A stretch of DNA of 64,000 bases from Bernardetia sp. MNP-M8 (GTDB lineage: Bacteria > Bacteroidota > Bacteroidia > Cytophagales > Bernardetiaceae). The stretch spans positions 2,936,001 to 3,000,000 of the forward strand of contig NZ_CP147012.1 in NCBI RefSeq assembly GCF_037126285.1, given 5' to 3'. The notes beneath the pieces are model-generated. The model ran no database searches. It had not been told where the DNA came from and was given only the letters and a program-made list of their open reading frames with translations. Shown one piece after another: positions 26,222 to 35,147 of the stretch. The position numbers and the translations under genes are program-made. Numbering within the stretch: position 1 is the stretch's first letter; every line of letters begins with the position of its first letter.

Positions 26222-29200
26222 TTAGCGTACAACACTGATTTTTTGTTGATAAGTACCTTGAGCAGTTTCTACAAGAATAATATACATACCAGAAGCTACA
26301 TTGCCTAAGTTAATAGAGCTTTGAGAAGCATTCAAAGTAGTAGTATAAACTCTTTGTCCAGAAATGCTTGTTACACTAATAGTAGCAGAAGCAGAGCCAT
26401 CTTGTAACTTAATATTGAATTCTCCACTATTTGGATTAGGGAAAAATGCAAATCCTGCTTTATTTTTATCATCTTCTCCTAATACAACAGAAGGTCTCAC
26501 TGTTACTACATTAGAATAAGGACTATATTTACCATCAGTGTAAACAGCACGCACCTTAAAGTTAACATTTTGACCATTCATAAGACCAATTGCTCCATAA
26601 GAAGTTGTTGGACTAAATCCAAACAAGAAGTAAGTACCACCTTGTCCTGGATCTCCATATACTTCATACTCACGGATAGGACGAGCTCCAGTAGCTGTCC
26701 AGTTTAAGTTAGCTGAGTTATAACCAGCAGAAGCGGTCAAATTAATAGATACTTCATCAGAACAAGAAACAGATACAGTAACAAGATTACTCTCACAACC
26801 AGTAGTTCCTACAGCTCTTACAGAGAATGTTTTAGGTCCTGTTTGTGGTAATGCTAAAGGATCAACTTCATAAGAAAGTCCAGTAGCAACTGCGTTATTA
26901 TCTTTATCATACCAAGTAAATGTAAGATCACTTAGCAAGGTATTACTAGATTCTACATTTAAAGTAACTGGTTCACAAGAAAATACTGATGTTCCTTCTG
27001 TAACAGATATAATAGGAGTTTCCTTCACTACGTTCACTACAACTGTTGATTGACAGCCTGTAACACTAGTAGCTCTTACTCTATAAGTTTGAGTTTCTAG
27101 AGATGGTATTGTAAATGTTTGACCAGTTCCCACAACAGTATTATTAGCATTGAGCCATTCAAAGGTAAGATCGCTTAATGAGAAATTACTAGAAGCTACA
27201 CTCAAAGTAGTTACTTCACAAGAATTAACTGTAGTTCCTTCTACAACAGAAATAATTGGAACATTCTTAACAACATCTACAGTAGGTTGATTTGATTCAC
27301 AACCAGTAGTTGATACAGCTTTTACAGAATAAGTTTCTGTATCTAAAGAAGTCAAAGTAAAAGTAGGACCTGTAGCAACAGCATTGTTGTTTGAGTCATA
27401 CCAAGTTACTGTAAGGTCAGATAATGCAAAGTTAGTTGAACTAATACTTAACGTATTTATATCACAAGAAGAAATTGAACTGCCTTCTACGATAGAAATT
27501 ACTGGCGTGTTTTTGATTACATTTACAGTAGGTTGATTTGATTCACAACCAGCAGCTGATACAGCTTTAACAGAATATGTCTCTGTATCTAAAGAAGTCA
27601 GTGTAAAAGTAGGTCCAGTAGCAACAGCATTGTTGTTTGAGTCATACCAAGTAACTGTAAGATCATTTAATCCAATGTTAGTTGAACTTATACTCAACGT
27701 ATTTACATTACAAGAAAAAATAGATGCTCCTTCTACTATAGATATTTCAGGTATTACTTTTGTGTCTTTATAAATAAATAAGTCAGAACTCTTATTACCT
27801 ACAAATGCTTCATAATTTCCATCTTGATCTATATCAACAACTGTAACATCATAATCAGTATCTGCATTATCATCAATTCCAAAACTATTTCCAGCATCTA
27901 CAAAGTTAGGTGCTGTACTAGTGCCAGTATTGAGATAAAATGATATAGCAGCATCATCTCCATAAGCAAGATCTAGATCACCATCATTATCAATATCTAC
28001 CTCGCCAAAACTTGCTCCTGCAGCAATTCCACTAAGACCAAATGGATTAGTTACTGCTGCTGCATAGGCAGGTGCTGTTGAAGTACCTGTGTTTTCAAAA
28101 TAAAGAGCTCCAGCTACGCCACGACCTACTAAAATATCTTGATCACCATCACCATCGATATCCATAAATTCAGGAGCACGTAAGCTACCTCCTGCTCCAG
28201 TCAAACCAAATGGACTTACTACAGGGGCTGCAAAGTTAAAGGTAGTTGCATTGCCTATATTTTCAAAGTAAGTGAGGTTAGTACCTGCAAAACCACCTAC
28301 CAAAATATCTATATCACCATCACCATCTAAATCTGCTACAGTAGGATGAACCTCAAATCCACCTACAGTTAGAATAGATACAGGAGCTGCAAAACTAGCA
28401 CCAGGAGTAGAGGTAGCAATGTTTTCTATGAAAAGCACATCTCCACCATCATTTCCCAAAATTATATCAATGTCTCCATCACCATCCATATCGGCATAGT
28501 CTAGTGCATTGTAACCATCAGCTAGAGTTGCTATATCAAAAGGAAAATTACTATATTTAGGCTCAGTAGGTGTACCATAATTTTCATGATAGATATAATC
28601 TCCAAATTCTTCTCCTGAAATTAAGTCAAAATCTCCATCATTGTCTACATCTGCAAACGAAACAGAACTCCAAGTGGTGTTACCACCTCCTATGAAGAAA
28701 GGATTAACTTGATTTGATGCAAAAGAAGGAGCAGTTGCTGAACCTGTATTTTCATAATAAGTGAAATTACCATAATAATCTCCCATCATTACATCAGAAT
28801 CACCATCATTATCTAAATCTGCAAAATTTAGTCTAGTTACATAGCCTATGTTATCAAAACCAAATTGATTAGCAGGAGTTCCAGCCACAAAAGTAGGAGC
28901 AGTTGCTGAACCTGTATTTTCAAAGAAAAAAATGTTAGTATCTAAAAGATCTCCTATAAACATATCTTGGTCACCATCACCATCAATATCCACAAAAGAA
29001 GGTGCTGTAAAGTTGCCAATTCCAGCTGTTGTGATACCAAAAGGGTTAGCTATAGCAGCTGCATAGTTAGGAGCTGTCGCACTCCCTGTATTTTCTTGAT
29101 AAAGAATACCACTGTTAAAAGTACCAATAAAAACGTCTAAATCACCATCATTGTCAATATCCACAAAAGAAGGAGTAAAATTACTACCTGCAAAGTTGGC

Positions 29201-29641
29201 TATTAAATCTGCACCACTTAACCCATTAGGAGCAAGTACAGGTGCTGCCCAGTTTGGAGCAGTAGTAGTTCCTGTATTTTCAAAAAGACGAAAATCATCT
29301 GAAGCAGGAATTCCTCCACTACCAGAAATAATATCTATATCCCCATCTCCATCAAAATCTACAAATACAGGAGCGGTTCTATAAGGAGTATTAGTAAGAC
29401 CTTGAGGATTAGTTAAAGCCCCTCTGCTTTCTATCTGTTCAAATGCAGGAGGACAGTCAATAGCTTGAGCTTGAGCGTCATTAGCTGAAAATACTGCTGA
29501 AGAAACACTAGCTATTGCTACTACTTTAATAGCATTGCGTTTCCAAGATAGGGAAAGTTGATGAGCATTGAAGCCATTAATATAATCTGAACAGTATTCT
29601 GAAACAGATTTTTTATTGATCGTATCGTTTATTTTTTTCAT
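26222..29641 (-). CDS. Large T9SS surface protein with FG-GAP/VCBS repeats and Ig-like repeats
   Basis: The 1139-residue protein has an unusually long polar N-terminus of about 37 residues before the hydrophobic signal core (AIKVVAIASVSSAVFSA, cleavage near AQA). Residues about 90-640 hold some ten FG-GAP/VCBS repeats, each with a calcium-binding loop such as DFDGDGDID or DIDNDGDLD followed by ENTGTSTAPNYA-like text. They probably form a beta-propeller that binds calcium. Four Ig-like repeats of 82 residues (about 634-960) are highly alike, two nearly identical. A fibronectin III-like domain and a T9SS type A sorting domain (FPNPNSGEFNIKL...GMYIILVETAQG) end it. It is expected on the cell surface or secreted, perhaps as an adhesin. 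Confidence 0.9.
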   Translation of the reverse strand: MKKINDTINKKSVSEYCSDYINGFNAHQLSLSWKRNAIKVVAIASVSSAVFSANDAQAQAIDCPPAFEQIESRGALTNPQGLTNTPYRTAPVFVDFDGDGDIDIISGSGGIPASDDFRLFENTGTTTAPNWAAPVLAPNGLSGADLIANFAGSNFTPSFVDIDNDGDLDVFIGTFNSGILYQENTGSATAPNYAAAIANPFGITTAGIGNFTAPSFVDIDGDGDQDMFIGDLLDTNIFFFENTGSATAPTFVAGTPANQFGFDNIGYVTRLNFADLDNDGDSDVMMGDYYGNFTYYENTGSATAPSFASNQVNPFFIGGGNTTWSSVSFADVDNDGDFDLISGEEFGDYIYHENYGTPTEPKYSNFPFDIATLADGYNALDYADMDGDGDIDIILGNDGGDVLFIENIATSTPGASFAAPVSILTVGGFEVHPTVADLDGDGDIDILVGGFAGTNLTYFENIGNATTFNFAAPVVSPFGLTGAGGSLRAPEFMDIDGDGDQDILVGRGVAGALYFENTGTSTAPAYAAAVTNPFGLSGIAAGASFGEVDIDNDGDLDLAYGDDAAISFYLNTGTSTAPNFVDAGNSFGIDDNADTDYDVTVVDIDQDGNYEAFVGNKSSDLFIYKDTKVIPEISIVEGASIFSCNVNTLSISSTNIGLNDLTVTWYDSNNNAVATGPTFTLTSLDTETYSVKAVSAAGCESNQPTVNVIKNTPVISIVEGSSISSCDINTLSISSTNFALSDLTVTWYDSNNNAVATGPTFTLTSLDTETYSVKAVSTTGCESNQPTVDVVKNVPIISVVEGTTVNSCEVTTLSVASSNFSLSDLTFEWLNANNTVVGTGQTFTIPSLETQTYRVRATSVTGCQSTVVVNVVKETPIISVTEGTSVFSCEPVTLNVESSNTLLSDLTFTWYDKDNNAVATGLSYEVDPLALPQTGPKTFSVRAVGTTGCESNLVTVSVSCSDEVSINLTASAGYNSANLNWTATGARPIREYEVYGDPGQGGTYFLFGFSPTTSYGAIGLMNGQNVNFKVRAVYTDGKYSPYSNVVTVRPSVVLGEDDKNKAGFAFFPNPNSGEFNIKLQDGSASATISVTSISGQRVYTTTLNASQSSINLGNVASGMYIILVETAQGTYQQKISVVR
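27281..27772 (-). repeat. Near-identical 246-bp tandem repeat inside the FG-GAP gene
   Basis: Two adjacent Ig-like units share long runs of identical bases, for example around 27370 and 27616. The period is 246 bp (82 codons), in frame. The other two units of the array are more diverged, so this pair looks recently duplicated or converted. Confidence 0.7.
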
Positions 29642-29692
29642 ATCAAATAATATGGAAAGTTGTTTAATTTTTTAATAAAATAAATCTATTTA

Positions 29693-30106
29693 TTATTCTC
29701 CAAGTTGATTTACAACAAGCGCAAAAAGACGCTCTATGTTTTGAAGATATAAAGTATATTGTGCTGAAGTAAGATTCATTTTCATTCTGTTACTATGAAA
29801 ATCTTTTCTTTCTTCTGTAATTCGATTTACTTTACTTAAAATAGTTTCTTGTTCTTGAGTAGAAAGAGTACTTGTTCCTGCCATAATAGCTAAATAATCA
29901 CCATTAGAATCTCGCTTTGCTACAAGCTTCTCGTTCTTTCTATAATAAACACGATTTGTTATTTTTACCATTGCCTGCTGTTCAGCAGTAAGAGATAATA
30001 GCGTATTCATTTCGCTGGTTAAAAGATCTGCTTTCTCTTCTGGAGTTTGTGCAAATGCAACAAAACCGATAAAAAGGAACAGAAATGTTAAAATAATTTT
30101 CTTCAT
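29693..30106 (-). CDS. Small periplasmic protein, possibly Spy/CpxP-like
   Basis: The 137-residue protein has a signal peptide cleaved after FAFAQ (about residue 19). The mature part is helical and begins TPEEKADLLTSEMNTLLSLTAEQQ, with a second LTSAQYTLYLQ motif. The two LT..Q motifs recall the Spy/CpxP group of periplasmic chaperone-like proteins. The match is weak and rests on those motifs and the helical content. It lies 51 nt upstream of the FG-GAP T9SS gene on the same strand and is probably co-transcribed, like the small secreted gene before the 1176-residue cargo. Confidence 0.65.
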   Translation of the reverse strand: MKKIILTFLFLFIGFVAFAQTPEEKADLLTSEMNTLLSLTAEQQAMVKITNRVYYRKNEKLVAKRDSNGDYLAIMAGTSTLSTQEQETILSKVNRITEERKDFHSNRMKMNLTSAQYTLYLQNIERLFALVVNQLGE

Positions 30107-30163
30107 ACTAGATATGATTTAAAGTTAGGGTTAAATAAATTATACATTTTGTGTAAGTTACCA

Positions 30164-30171
30164 CAAATATA
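30164..30171 (-). promoter_or_regulatory. Candidate -7 box for the Spy-like/T9SS operon
   Basis: An exact TATATTTG box on the minus strand would give a leader of about 50 nt. No TTG is found at the usual upstream distance, so this is weak. Confidence 0.3.
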
Positions 30172-30262
30172 TAAATTCTTTTTAAAAAAAATGAAAATTT
30201 AGGTTTTATATTTGATTGATATATAGGCGTTTTTACTTTTTTGTAGTATATGATTTTGATTA

Positions 30263-32389
30263 TTATAATGCTTTATAAGATACCTTCTGTTCAGTAAAAT
30301 TAATGAGGTAAGGTTTTAAAAAATGCTCTACAAATCTAAACATAGTCTTATGATCTTGTGGTATTTGCCAAATGCCATATTTATAGCCTTCCTCTAAAAC
30401 TAAACTAATGGCTTTTTTACATAGTTGTAACAACAAACTTCTTTTTTGAAGACCTAAAATTTTAAAATCAACAAAAGAACCTGTAAATTCTATTGTATCT
30501 GCTTTGATTTTGTGGGTAATAATCCATCCAACTATTTCATTGTTATAGCGTAAAATAACACTTGTGTCTAGGCTTACTAAATGAGGAGACTGAAACGGTG
30601 ATACAATGTCAGGATACCAGTCTTGTGTGTTTTTCTTTTCTTGAATGATTTTCTTTTCTTCATTGGTTACATCTTTCCACATTCCAATTTCCATAGTAGA
30701 TGGAAGAGGAGGAAGATTCTTGAGCCAAGGGGCTTTACTGATAGAATCATTGGAAGCTTTACAAAGACTAAGCTTGGCTATTGGTTTTTCCCATTTTTGT
30801 TTTGCTAGTATAGCTTCTATAGTATCTTTTTGAGTCCAGTCTGATACATAATCCATTATAATACCTTGCAACTTTACTTTTCTAATTATTTTTTCAGCTT
30901 TTATAAGAAGTTCTTTACCAATGCCCATACTACGATAAGGAGGGATTACATACCAACTTAATATTCTACCTACTTTATTAGGCATTGCTTCAACCACAAT
31001 ACAGCCTACTTTGTGCTGACCATTATGAGCTATCAACATCATCAAAGGTTCATTTACTTTCCTTGCCTTAGCTAATTGATCTAGTTTAGGAAAAGTCAAT
31101 TGTCCAAATTGTGTAATTATTTGCTCCAAAGAAACATTTACACTAGCTTGATATTTTATAGCTTCTTTAGAAGTAGCAGCCATATCAGGATTTGTATGTT
31201 GTGTTGGGCGTTTTGGAAGTGGCTGAGATGGTTTCGTTTCAGAGTGGTTAATGCTATATACTGATTTTTTAGGTTTTTCAATGCTAGTAAGAGCTTTAAA
31301 ATCTACTTTATTATCATCTTCTTCAATGGCAATGAAACGAGCAATATCATCAGTTTGTAAATCTATTGCAGAAGGACGTTTTGTATTGGGTAAAACTTGT
31401 ACGTCATAAAGCTCAACTATTTCTCCTTCTGACTCTAAACTATGGATTATTTCTCCTGTATTTATATCTACTACAAAAACACCACACTTTGGCTCTGCTT
31501 TTCTTTTTTCTAATAGTTCTTCTAATGGCAGCCCTGCAAAAGTTCGTTCGTGTCTTGGTTTAGAAAGCCCAATGAGAGCGTAGTTTTTATAAAATGCTAA
31601 TCCACGCAAAAATCCATCAAGCCATGTAATGGGAACAAATTTACCGTTTTCTACATATCCAAACTCTCCTCTACCTGCATTCAATACCCACAATTTATCT
31701 TGATAATAGCGAGGAGAATGAGGCATTGAAAGTCCTTCTGCTAGAATTGCATTAGTTTGCATATCCATAACAACACCTCCATTGTGCCTGTGTTCTCTCC
31801 AAGCATCAAGTCTATCTGTCTGACTGACCATAGTTACATAGCGAGGACTACCATCACGCATTGCCATTCCGTTGAGATGACAACGGTCTTCAGAAATCAT
31901 TTTAGTAATAAAAGGAGGTGTCCAAAGAGGTTTGAAGTTATATTTTTCGCTTACTTGTGCAATACAATTATAACGAGTATTCACAAAAACAATATCTCCA
32001 TTTTTATTCCTAGAAATATCATGGGCATCTAAATCTCCAGTAGTGAAAGCCTGACGAGGAATATATACTTTATCTGCTTCTTTATGAATTTGTCTTTCTG
32101 CAAGAGCATTCTCAAAACGCCAAAGTAAAAAACGAGTACTTAAAAAAAATGAATTTTCAGATTCTACATGCAAACCCATCGCTCTTTCAAAAGAACGCTC
32201 TGAAACAAATAAGTGTTTTGTGGTATCTCGCCCTATCAAAAAAAGTTTATTTGTTTGATATGTCGAAACAGCTAAACTAATTTCTTCTGTTTTAAGCCAT
32301 TCCAAAAAATCAGAATTATAATGAAAAACAGTATTTGATTCTGTTTGATGGGATAGTGTAGTAGTTGCGATAGTATTTGATGTTTGCAT
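30263..32389 (-). CDS. TIGR03032 family protein fused to GNAT acetyltransferase domains
   Basis: The 708-residue protein is a fusion. Residues about 25-360 match TIGR03032 (DUF4915-like), a family of unknown function with a propeller-like look. Hallmarks are GDLDAHDISRNKNG, RCHLNGMAMRDG, VSQTDRLDAWREHRHNGG, MPHSPRYYQDKLWVLNAGRG and GLSKPRHERTF. After a Pro/Lys-rich linker (about 370-405), residues 405-510 form a GNAT N-acetyltransferase domain with the acetyl-CoA loop IPPYRSMGIGKELL. Residues 540-708 look like a second, more diverged GNAT fold (IVGWIITHKIKADTIEFTG). There is no signal peptide, so it is cytoplasmic. The substrate is unknown; a modifying enzyme is plausible. Confidence 0.82.
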   Translation of the reverse strand: MQTSNTIATTTLSHQTESNTVFHYNSDFLEWLKTEEISLAVSTYQTNKLFLIGRDTTKHLFVSERSFERAMGLHVESENSFFLSTRFLLWRFENALAERQIHKEADKVYIPRQAFTTGDLDAHDISRNKNGDIVFVNTRYNCIAQVSEKYNFKPLWTPPFITKMISEDRCHLNGMAMRDGSPRYVTMVSQTDRLDAWREHRHNGGVVMDMQTNAILAEGLSMPHSPRYYQDKLWVLNAGRGEFGYVENGKFVPITWLDGFLRGLAFYKNYALIGLSKPRHERTFAGLPLEELLEKRKAEPKCGVFVVDINTGEIIHSLESEGEIVELYDVQVLPNTKRPSAIDLQTDDIARFIAIEEDDNKVDFKALTSIEKPKKSVYSINHSETKPSQPLPKRPTQHTNPDMAATSKEAIKYQASVNVSLEQIITQFGQLTFPKLDQLAKARKVNEPLMMLIAHNGQHKVGCIVVEAMPNKVGRILSWYVIPPYRSMGIGKELLIKAEKIIRKVKLQGIIMDYVSDWTQKDTIEAILAKQKWEKPIAKLSLCKASNDSISKAPWLKNLPPLPSTMEIGMWKDVTNEEKKIIQEKKNTQDWYPDIVSPFQSPHLVSLDTSVILRYNNEIVGWIITHKIKADTIEFTGSFVDFKILGLQKRSLLLQLCKKAISLVLEEGYKYGIWQIPQDHKTMFRFVEHFLKPYLINFTEQKVSYKAL

Positions 32390-32549
32390 TTATATATAAA
32401 TACGATTACTTAGAAATAGATGATAAAAAATATCAATTTCTATGAAATAAGATGTAGAAACGGTGGAGTTAATTAATAGTGTTAATTAATCTCATTTAAT
32501 AATCCTGAAAATTACGTATTAATCATTGTTTTGCCAAATTTTGCCCAAA

Positions 32550-32586
32550 AAAAATACAGTCAAATGTAGTATTCAACTGTATTTTT
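32550..32586 (-). terminator. Terminator of rpoZ
   Basis: An 11-bp perfect stem, AAAAATACAGT / ACTGTATTTTT, with a 15-nt loop lies about 20 nt past the rpoZ stop codon. It ends the bamD-rpoZ transcript. Confidence 0.75.
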
Positions 32587-32605
32587 TAATTTATCCAAAA
32601 TAAAA

Positions 32606-32956
32606 TTATAAAGAAGCTTTGTCATCTTCTGACTGACGATAACGGTAAAATAATTTTCCTTCCATAAGTTCGTCTGTTGCTAAAGAAGTTGATTTTGGCA
32701 TGCGTTCATATTGGCGAGAAACTTCAATTTGTTCTTTGTTTTCAAAAATCTCTTCCAAAGAATCTGTTCCTACATTAAATTCCGATATTTTTTGATTTAG
32801 CTCTTCTTTTGTCTCTGTTGAAATTTGACGAGAACGTTTAGAAATTACAGAAATAGATTCGTAAAGATTACCTGTGGCTGCAATGATGGCTTGTACATCA
32901 CGAGTATGAAGGTTAGCAGTCTGAACACGACGAGGATTGAATTTTTTAGCTGACAT
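32606..32956 (-). CDS. rpoZ: DNA-directed RNA polymerase omega subunit
   Basis: The 116-residue protein matches the Bacteroidota form of omega: NLYESISVISKRSRQIS, then TKEELNQKISEF and SLEEIFENKEQIEVSRQYERMPK. Omega binds the beta-prime subunit and helps assemble RNA polymerase. It follows bamD by 82 nt on the same strand, the usual Bacteroidota order, and is closed by a terminator. The length is normal for the phylum. Confidence 0.9.
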   Translation of the reverse strand: MSAKKFNPRRVQTANLHTRDVQAIIAATGNLYESISVISKRSRQISTETKEELNQKISEFNVGTDSLEEIFENKEQIEVSRQYERMPKSTSLATDELMEGKLFYRYRQSEDDKASL

Positions 32957-33038
32957 ATTTATATAAATTGATTTGTTTTTATTGTAGTATAACTTTTAAA
33001 AAAGAAAAAAGCAACTTGATTTTTTATAATTCTATAAC

Positions 33039-33935
33039 TTATTCAGATTCTCCAGCAGAGCCTTCAGAAGTAGTTATTTTTTTAGGATCTTTCTTGTCTT
33101 TTTCTTTTGTATCAATAACTTCTCCTTTTTCTATGTTTTTAAGAGCTTTTTCTATGTTTTCATAGATATTTTCAGCATCTTTTACAAAAGGACTTTGTGG
33201 GTAACGGTCTATCAAATAAAAGTAGTACGTTTTAGAAATCTCATAACGCTCTTTTTGTTTGCTATAAATACTGTTTTTTGATAAATCATATTCAGACTTG
33301 AGACGTAAAAAAGCAGCTTCTGCAAGTTGGGGAGCATCAGGAAATTCTTTTTGAAAGTTTTCTAATGCAATTACAGCAGCTTTATAACGACCTAAATTAT
33401 AGAATAATTCTGCATTTTCGAAGGCTTTAAGTTCTAATTTTGCTCTTAGTTCGTCCAAATGATTACTTGCTCTTTTGGCATAATCAGTTTCAGGATAGGT
33501 ATTGATTACATCTTGAAAGGCCTGAATGGCTTCTTTTGAACTTTCTTGGTCTAAATGTACTCTCGGAGAATCTTTATACAATGAAAAAGCATTCATAAAA
33601 TAAGCCTCTGGAGCATTCGGGCTTCTACGATATGTAAAGTAAAAATTTTTGAAATAATAAGCAGACAAAAGATACTGCTTTTGATAAAAATGGCAATAGG
33701 CATATTTGAATTGAATGTCTTCTGCTCGTGGGTCGCCTTTTACTATCGGAACTACATCTTCCCAAAGTAATCCTGCACGATAATAATCGCCTTCTTCGTA
33801 GTATTTTTGAGCTACTTTGTCACGTTCACGCCAGTTTGGATCTGACATTGCCTTTGTGAATTTACTACAAGAACTAAAAAAAACTGTAACTAATAAAGTA
33901 CAGATTAAAAGAAATAAAAGATTTATGTTTTTCAT
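33039..33935 (-). CDS. bamD: Outer membrane protein assembly factor BamD
   Basis: The start at 33935 opens a lipoprotein signal peptide with lipobox FSSC (Cys23) and gives 298 residues. The mature part is a series of TPR helices as in BamD: KYYEEGDYYRAGLLWEDVV, YAYCHFYQKQYLLSAYYFKN, APEAYFMNAFSLYKDSPR and a later DRYPQSPFVKDAENIYENIE. The tail is Lys/Asp/Glu-rich. BamD is the lipoprotein of the BAM complex that inserts beta-barrels into the outer membrane. It is followed by rpoZ and preceded, 64 nt away, by a small chaperone-like gene on the same strand. Confidence 0.92.
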   Translation of the reverse strand: MKNINLLFLLICTLLVTVFFSSCSKFTKAMSDPNWRERDKVAQKYYEEGDYYRAGLLWEDVVPIVKGDPRAEDIQFKYAYCHFYQKQYLLSAYYFKNFYFTYRRSPNAPEAYFMNAFSLYKDSPRVHLDQESSKEAIQAFQDVINTYPETDYAKRASNHLDELRAKLELKAFENAELFYNLGRYKAAVIALENFQKEFPDAPQLAEAAFLRLKSEYDLSKNSIYSKQKERYEISKTYYFYLIDRYPQSPFVKDAENIYENIEKALKNIEKGEVIDTKEKDKKDPKKITTSEGSAGESE

Positions 33936-33999
33936 TTGAATGAATTTCGTGTTACTGTTTGGATAATACGTTTTGAGAATTAGATTGATTTTATTTTTC

Positions 34000-34368
34000 T
34001 TATTCAAGATTTAATTCTATCATAGAATTCGTGATAGTATCTACATCATAAATTTCTTTAGCTGTTTTTTCAATAAAGGCAATACAAAAATCATATTCCT
34101 TTGTTGAATTAATACTCATCTTACAACTATAATTACCTTCTTTTTGAGGTTCTGTCCAGCCTAAATCAATTATTTTTTTCTGTAAACTCAAATTTAATTG
34201 TTTTGTAGAAGATAAATAATGGTTAGAAACGGCTTCTAGTAATAAATGACTTGAATAATATTCTCCAGCGACTTGAATATAATACTCTCCTAAATTAATA
34301 ATTAGGAAGTTTTGTTTTCCTCCTTCTTCTATCAATCGTTTGAGTGAATCGTGGAGTGCATTTTTCAT
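34000..34368 (-). CDS. Small protein with TY-Chap/YbjN-like fold
   Basis: A 122-residue cytoplasmic protein without signal peptide. The pattern of a short helix, strands IINLGEYYIQVAGE and LLLEAVSNHYL, then LSLQKKIIDLGWTEPQKEGNYSC resembles TY-Chap_N and YbjN-type domains, which share the type III secretion chaperone fold. The LGW..P...GNY segment is the best sign. The function in Bacteroidota is unknown. It has a strong promoter at 34452-34482 and may lead the bamD-rpoZ transcript. Confidence 0.6.
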   Translation of the reverse strand: MKNALHDSLKRLIEEGGKQNFLIINLGEYYIQVAGEYYSSHLLLEAVSNHYLSSTKQLNLSLQKKIIDLGWTEPQKEGNYSCKMSINSTKEYDFCIAFIEKTAKEIYDVDTITNSMIELNLE

Positions 34369-34451
34369 AAAATAGACACTTTTAAAAAATTGATAATTAG
34401 ATGATTATAGAATAATCTATAATTCTGTTACAATATATTTTTTTCAATCTG

Positions 34452-34482
34452 CAAAGATACAATAATATAATTTGATTTTCAA
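34452..34482 (-). promoter_or_regulatory. Promoter of the TY-Chap-like/bamD/rpoZ unit
   Basis: On the minus strand, TTG, a 20-nt spacer and TATCTTTG, an exact Bacteroidota match. The predicted leader before the ATG at 34368 is about 78 nt. Confidence 0.65.
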
Positions 34483-34534
34483 TTTCTGAATTGTCTACCA
34501 ATTACTTAACAAATTATTTCTTTCATTTTTTGTC

Positions 34535-34999
34535 TTAAAAATGAATAATTTGCAAGAAATAAAGCACTGTAAAGGCAATACCTAAAAGAATAATACCGAC
34601 AGTAAAACCAATAAAAAAAGTCGAAACTGAAAAAGGAGGTTTGTTTTGAGCTTCTAATTCTTCAATGACTCGTTGTCTTTCAGCTATTTGTTCTTCCAAA
34701 ACTTCTGCCTGTCTTAATCTTTGTATGCTATCTTCTTCTCGGTCACTAATTTCTGTACGTAAAGCTTCAATGGTTTGCTGCGTACTTTCAGTCATTGTTT
34801 TGAGTTGAGTAAGATATTCTTCTCCCCAAAGTCCATTTCGCCAACGTCTGTAAGCCAATTTTTCAGATTTATCAGCCGTAAAAACAACCTTCAAAAAGGC
34901 GATTAAGATGATAATAAAAAAAAGACTTGCAATACCCACAAAGGAAGCAAGCAAAGTATCATCCATCAATCGCTCCCAAAATAAATTCAAATTCTCCAT
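34535..34999 (-). CDS. Membrane protein with two helices and a coiled coil
   Basis: I start at the ATG at 34999 (MENLNLFWERL), because the longer frame reads back through a heptanucleotide repeat; 154 residues. A transmembrane helix (about 19-42, SFVGIASLFFIIILIAFLKVV) is followed by a coiled-coil segment of about 70 residues rich in E, Q and R, and a second helix near the C-terminus (FFIGFTVGIILLGIAFTVLYF). No family recognised. The array of ACTGRTA units ends three bases before its start codon, as for the DUF2723 gene. Confidence 0.65.
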   Translation of the reverse strand: MENLNLFWERLMDDTLLASFVGIASLFFIIILIAFLKVVFTADKSEKLAYRRWRNGLWGEEYLTQLKTMTESTQQTIEALRTEISDREEDSIQRLRQAEVLEEQIAERQRVIEELEAQNKPPFSVSTFFIGFTVGIILLGIAFTVLYFLQIIHF

Positions 35000-35001
35000 A
35001 G

Positions 35002-35052
35002 AATCAGTTACCAGTTTTTTCAATTATCAGTCATCAGTTACCAGTTATCAGT
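35002..35052 (-). repeat. ACTGRTA heptanucleotide array directly before a start codon
   Basis: Read on the minus strand this is ACTGATA, ACTGGTA, ACTGATG, ACTGATA, a diverged unit, then ACTGGTA and ACTGATT, ending two bases before the ATG at 34999. The same unit forms the array at 45946. Confidence 0.75.
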
Positions 35053-35147
35053 TAAAGACCAATACAAGTAGTTGAAAAGACAAGATAATTAAGTTCATAA
35101 TAATTTGTATTTTTTCTATCCCATTTCCTAATTCCTGCCTCCCAAAA

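Noticed and set aside
26755-27783. Regular repeats in the FG-GAP gene considered as a CRISPR-like array
   Set aside because: The units are 246 bp, in frame and encode Ig-like domains; there are no short repeats with unique spacers.
29151-29384. Plus-strand open frame opposite the FG-GAP repeats
   Set aside because: It is the reverse strand of the repeated DGDGD-coding DNA, which leaves long open frames by composition alone.
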